Positions 6,808-9,721 of a stretch of 9,721 nucleotides of DNA are shown in pieces (position 1 is the first letter of the stretch; every line of letters starts with the position of its first letter). Source of the DNA: Sediminibacterium ginsengisoli (lineage in GTDB: Bacteria > Bacteroidota > Bacteroidia > Chitinophagales > Chitinophagaceae). The notes below the pieces were generated by a model. It worked only from the letters and a program-made list of their open reading frames with translations. It was not told the DNA's origin and searched no databases. The DNA is taken from positions 1 through 9,721 of the forward strand of contig CAMAQW010000062.1 of assembly GCA_945860335.1 (NCBI GenBank), read 5' to 3'. The translations under genes were made by a program, and so were the position numbers.

Positions 6808-8643
6808 TTACGCTTTGTCTGTTAGGTTTAATTTAATTTGCAGCTCAACAAATTGCTTGTCATCAATCGTGCTTGGTGCGTCAAGCATAACATCTCTGCC
6901 TGCATTGTTTTTAGGGAATGCAATAAAGTCTCTAATGCTTTCCGATCCGCCAAGTATAGAACATAACCTGTCAAAACCAAATGCCAATCCACCATGTGGG
7001 GGCGCGCCATATTCAAAAGCGCCTAATAAAAAGCCAAATTTATGAAGGGCTTCTTCGGTGGTCATGCCAAGTGCATCAAACATTTTTTCTTGAAGTGCAC
7101 GCTGGTAAATTCTGATCGATCCACCGCCAATTTCATTTCCATTTAAAACCATATCATATGCATTAGCTTTAATGGTAGCATATGGGTGCTCTAAATATTT
7201 ATCTGCATTTTCAATAACAGGGCTGTTGTTGATCATAACACTGATATGATCAGGCTTAGGTGATGTAAACGGATGGTGTCTAGCAACCCATCTATTTTCT
7301 TCTTCGGCGTATTCAAATAATGGAAAATCAAGTACCCATAATAATTTAAATTCATCGTCTTTACGAAAGCCTAATTTTTTACCCATTTCAAGCCTTAATT
7401 CTGAAGTTGCTTTACGGGTTCTTTCTTCTTTACCTGCAAGTATTAAAACAAGGTCGCCAGCTGTAGCACCAGCCGCATCTGCGATTGCTTTTAGTTTGTC
7501 TTCGGTGTAAAATTTATCGACGCTGCTTTTGTAGGTACCATCTGCGTTGCATTTGATGTACACAAGGCCTTGCATGCCTATTTGAGGGCGTTTAACCCAC
7601 TCAGTAAGCTCGTCGGTTTGTTTGCGGGAATATTCGCTACAACCTGGTGCTGCAATGGCTAAAACAGTTTCTGCATTGTCAAACACGCCAAAGCCGGCGC
7701 CATTAATTAAATCACCAGTAGCTTCTATTTTTCCACCTTTTAAAAATGCCGATTTTAAGTTGGCAATTTTCATTCCAAATCTAATATCTGGTTTGTCATT
7801 TCCAAACTGCCACATGGCGTCTTCCCAAGTCATTCTTTCGATGCCCTCTGTGTAGTCAATATTTTTTACGTCTTTAAAAACGCGTCTAATTAAATTTTCA
7901 AACATTTGTAAAACATCTTCTTGCTCTACAAAAGCCATTTCACAGTCTATCTGTGTAAATTCTGGTTGTCTATCAGCTCTTAAATCTTCGTCTCTAAAAC
8001 ATTTTACAATTTGATAGTAACGGTCGTAACCACTCACCATTAATAGTTGCTTAAATGTTTGTGGCGATTGTGGTAGTGCATAAAACTGACCAGGGTTCAT
8101 GCGGGATGGAACCACAAAGTCACGCGCACCCTCTGGCGTAGACTTAATTAAAAAAGGCGTTTCAATATCCATAAAACCCGCTTCGTGTAAGTAGTTTCTT
8201 ACAGAGCGGTTAACGTTATATCTTAATTCTAAATTTTTCTTGACAGCGTTTCGTCTTAAATCTAGATAACGGAATTTCATGCGTAAATCATCCCCACCAT
8301 CTGTGTCATCTTGTATGGTAAATGGAGGTACCGCCGATTTATTAAGAACTATGCAATTACTTACAATAATTTCAATATCACCCGTTTCAATATTTGGATT
8401 TTTATTGCTTCGATTCGCTACTGTTCCTTTGGCTTGAATTACAAATTCTCTACCTAGTGGGTTTTCATCCAAAAATGAGGCCATTGACTCACCAAGTAAT
8501 AATTGTGTAATGCCATAACGGTCCCTTAAATCGACAAAAGTAATGGCGCCAAATTTTCTAACTGTTTGAACCCAACCTGCAAGGGTTACTTCACTGCCAA
8601 CATGGCTTTCTCTTAATTCTCCACAGTTATGTGAACGGTACAT
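6808..8643 (-). CDS. aspS: Aspartate--tRNA ligase (AspRS)
   Basis: Class II aminoacyl-tRNA synthetase charging tRNA-Asp; a cytosolic dimer. The N-terminal OB-fold anticodon domain begins MYRSHNCGEL and has GWVQTVRKFG at 23-32. Motif 1 with the dimer interface lies around FMDIETPFLIKSTPEGARDF (157-176). Motif 2 is FRDEDLRADRQPEFTQID (216-233), where R217 contacts ATP and substrate. Motif 3 is GGLAFGFDRL (551-560) with R559. QSPQTFKQLLM (192-202) is the conserved active-site block. The bacterial GAD insertion domain sits between motifs 2 and 3. The protein has 611 residues, about 20 more than the E. coli enzyme. Motif 2 falls at the same residue number as in E. coli, so the extra length lies after it. 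F31 occupies the position that is Leu in discriminating and His in some non-discriminating bacterial enzymes. The gene has its own promoter upstream and leads the operon with the membrane protein gene and rarA. Confidence 0.98.
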   Translation of the reverse strand: MYRSHNCGELRESHVGSEVTLAGWVQTVRKFGAITFVDLRDRYGITQLLLGESMASFLDENPLGREFVIQAKGTVANRSNKNPNIETGDIEIIVSNCIVLNKSAVPPFTIQDDTDGGDDLRMKFRYLDLRRNAVKKNLELRYNVNRSVRNYLHEAGFMDIETPFLIKSTPEGARDFVVPSRMNPGQFYALPQSPQTFKQLLMVSGYDRYYQIVKCFRDEDLRADRQPEFTQIDCEMAFVEQEDVLQMFENLIRRVFKDVKNIDYTEGIERMTWEDAMWQFGNDKPDIRFGMKIANLKSAFLKGGKIEATGDLINGAGFGVFDNAETVLAIAAPGCSEYSRKQTDELTEWVKRPQIGMQGLVYIKCNADGTYKSSVDKFYTEDKLKAIADAAGATAGDLVLILAGKEERTRKATSELRLEMGKKLGFRKDDEFKLLWVLDFPLFEYAEEENRWVARHHPFTSPKPDHISVMINNSPVIENADKYLEHPYATIKANAYDMVLNGNEIGGGSIRIYQRALQEKMFDALGMTTEEALHKFGFLLGAFEYGAPPHGGLAFGFDRLCSILGGSESIRDFIAFPKNNAGRDVMLDAPSTIDDKQFVELQIKLNLTDKA

Positions 8644-8676
8644 AGTGCTAATTTATTAATCCAATAATTTGAAGGG

Positions 8677-8712
8677 CAAATATACTTCAAATGCAGCTAG
8701 AACTTACCCAAA
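8677..8712 (-). promoter_or_regulatory. promoter of the aspS operon (Bacteroidota type)
   Basis: Read on the - strand, TATATTTG (8677-8684) is an exact match to the Bacteroidota sigma factor -7 consensus TAnnTTTG. A TTTG (8709-8712) lies 24 bases upstream as a -33 candidate, slightly further than typical. The -7 element ends 33 bases before the aspS ATG, giving an AT-rich leader without a Shine-Dalgarno sequence. It is the best promoter match I found in the window. Confidence 0.6.
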
Positions 8713-8730
8713 ATGGGGGTATTGCACCCC
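8710..8730 (-). terminator. weak hairpin terminator after the 135-aa membrane protein gene
   Basis: On the - strand, just after the stop at 8735, GGGGT-GCAAT-ACCCC (stem 8726-8730 with 8716-8720, five-base loop) is followed by C and then ATTTT. The stem is only 5 bp and the T tract short. Its position between the upstream gene end and the aspS promoter suits a terminator or attenuating structure that separates the two transcription units. Confidence 0.4.
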
Positions 8731-8734
8731 TTAA

Positions 8735-9142
8735 TTACATGGTTTCTGCTTCATTTTTGTGCCTCGGCTTCCAGATTAAGTAGTAGAAAGCCAAAATAAC
8801 CACGCCGATGCTAAAAGGGAACATGGCGAGGTGCTTGTAGGTAATGCCCAAAAATGCAATTTGTGTGTCGATATGAAAAAATTCCGTGACCATCCAAAAC
8901 GAGTTGGCACTTATCCAAAATGTGATGGCCAAATTATGGCAAAGCTCAGACATGAACTGTCTGGTACGCCAAGAAATAACAATAGAAATGATGAGTGTTG
9001 GAACAATCATTGTGATGCCAAGTAGCGGTATTCCCAAACACCAAGCAATATCTTTAAAAAGCCAAAACACAATGTGTAGGTTTTCCATTTTTCGGTACTG
9101 AATTGGAATTACGTATTCTATGCTTTCTTTTGAATTTGACAT
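8735..9142 (-). CDS. small four-helix membrane protein of unknown function
   Basis: I cannot name a family for this 135-residue protein. It begins with a short polar N terminus (about 20 residues), followed by four hydrophobic segments at about 22-40, 42-58, 68-88 and 104-124, and ends in a basic then acidic tail (WKPRHKNEAETM). The sequence is rich in Trp, Phe and His within the membrane segments. It has polar residues where they stand out: K30-D31 in segment 1, S57-W58-R59-T60-R61 after segment 2, and H69-N70 at the start of segment 3. Such residues suggest a conserved structural or functional role, but no known motif is seen. The ATG start lies 13 bases after the upstream DAO-type oxidoreductase gene, so the two are probably cotranscribed. 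A hairpin after the stop may end that transcript. An internal ATG (residue 19, MENLHIVFW) is a possible alternative start. Confidence 0.8.
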   Translation of the reverse strand: MSNSKESIEYVIPIQYRKMENLHIVFWLFKDIAWCLGIPLLGITMIVPTLIISIVISWRTRQFMSELCHNLAITFWISANSFWMVTEFFHIDTQIAFLGITYKHLAMFPFSIGVVILAFYYLIWKPRHKNEAETM

Positions 9143-9155
9143 GACGGATTAATTG

Positions 9156-9721
9156 TTATGCTAAAATATGAAATCTATCAATTGTGGCCTCATTATCAAT
9201 GGGCGTATGATGTAAAATATGTTCTGTCATTTGTTCCGCAAAGTAGGGTGCCAGCGAACAGCCCTTAGTACCCATGCCATTAAAGATACCCATGTTTTTA
9301 AAGGTAGGGTGCATCCCTACAAATGGCCTGCGTTGTGTGTTTGCGGGCCTAACTGCTGCAATATGATCAACTACTTCATAGGGTAGTTGAAGCCATTCGT
9401 TTAGCGCTGCCATTGTTTTTTCTTTAAAACTAGGCGAGGGGTCATCATTGTAATTATCCCATTCGTAATTTGAGCCCACCCAAAAAATGGAGTCTTTCCA
9501 TGGTACAATGCTCACTGCTTTTTTATAGATAAACTGGTTGTCTAAATCATTTATTTTTACGAGTAAAGCCTCTCCTTTATTGGGGGCAAAAGGAAGTTGT
9601 TTAAAGTATGGATTGTTTTGACCTATGGCGCCTTCGCAAAAAATAATTTTGTTGGCAGTATAGTTTTCGTAAATAATTTTTTCAGCAGTAACATCTAGTT
9701 TTTTAAAATCAAATACATCTT
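9156..9721 (-). CDS. FAD-dependent oxidoreductase, DAO family (partial, C-terminal part)
   Basis: The reading frame is open from the right edge of the window to the TAA at 9156-9158, giving 187 C-terminal residues; the N-terminal FAD-binding part and start codon lie outside. The fragment has the DAO-family pattern. IIFCEGAIGQNNPYFKQLPFAPNKGE (residues 25-50 of the fragment) is the typical a-G-a-w-g ... p-x-K-G-E block leading to the substrate domain. Further on, AAVRPANTQRRPFVGMHP is followed by the FAD-contact region IFNGMGTKGCSLAPYFAEQM. This places it among glycine/D-amino-acid oxidase-like flavoproteins, including Bacteroidota relatives of the MnmC FAD domain. The substrate cannot be told from this half. 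No second-half MnmC methyltransferase domain can be assessed here. It is the first visible gene of a two-gene unit with the 135-aa membrane protein gene, 13 bp downstream. Confidence 0.85.
   Translation of the reverse strand, partial: DVFDFKKLDVTAEKIIYENYTANKIIFCEGAIGQNNPYFKQLPFAPNKGEALLVKINDLDNQFIYKKAVSIVPWKDSIFWVGSNYEWDNYNDDPSPSFKEKTMAALNEWLQLPYEVVDHIAAVRPANTQRRPFVGMHPTFKNMGIFNGMGTKGCSLAPYFAEQMTEHILHHTPIDNEATIDRFHILA

Noticed and set aside
8831..9101. Overlapping + strand frames opposite the 135-aa membrane protein gene
   Set aside because: The - strand frame shows regular hydrophobic helices and fits the gene spacing; the + strand products have no coherent features.
9156..9515. Reading the oxidoreductase fragment as a complete 119-aa gene starting at GTG 9515
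   Set aside because: The frame stays open to the window edge and encodes a conserved DAO segment (FCEGAIGQ, PFAPNKGE) upstream of that GTG, so it is the end of a longer gene.

Overview
The window looks like ordinary chromosome from a Bacteroidota bacterium. No start codon has a convincing Shine-Dalgarno sequence. The one clear promoter, upstream of aspS, carries the Bacteroidota -7 motif TAnnTTTG (TATATTTG). The DNA is moderately AT-rich, and several proteins (the FAD oxidoreductases and the two small membrane proteins) have a Bacteroidota flavour. A placement near Chitinophagales is a guess from general protein style, not something the sequence proves.

Layout. Positions 1-156 hold non-coding sequence before uvrA, which runs on the + strand to 3024. 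An ElaA-like GNAT acetyltransferase runs on the - strand and overlaps the 3' end of uvrA by 9 bp. A 108-bp divergent intergenic region separates it from a + strand FAD-dependent amine-oxidase-fold oxidoreductase (3574-5034). That gene ends against rarA, and both stop codons lie inside a single TTAA. From about 5031 to the right edge every gene is on the - strand. Read in transcription order these are: the C-terminal half of a DAO-type FAD oxidoreductase (cut by the window edge), a 135-aa four-helix membrane protein, a small hairpin, a promoter, aspS, a 168-aa four-helix membrane protein, and rarA. The last three are packed as an operon with gaps of 9 bp and -8 bp.

Functions. UvrA (nucleotide excision repair damage sensor) and RarA (AAA+ ATPase at stalled replication forks) both deal with DNA damage but are about 2 kb apart on opposite strands, so no joint operon is implied. 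AspRS is a translation housekeeping enzyme. The two small membrane proteins have no function I can assign; their value lies in fixed neighbours (aspS/rarA for one, a DAO-family oxidoreductase for the other).

I found no mobile elements, CRISPR array, tRNA or rRNA genes, phage genes, toxin-antitoxin pairs or recognisable defence system. I do not see a previously undescribed system here. The points worth a second look are modest: a half-lost first zinc module in UvrA, two convergent gene pairs overlapping at their stops, a candidate bidirectional terminator, an extra-long AspRS with an unusual residue at a tRNA-discrimination position, and the two unassigned membrane proteins.
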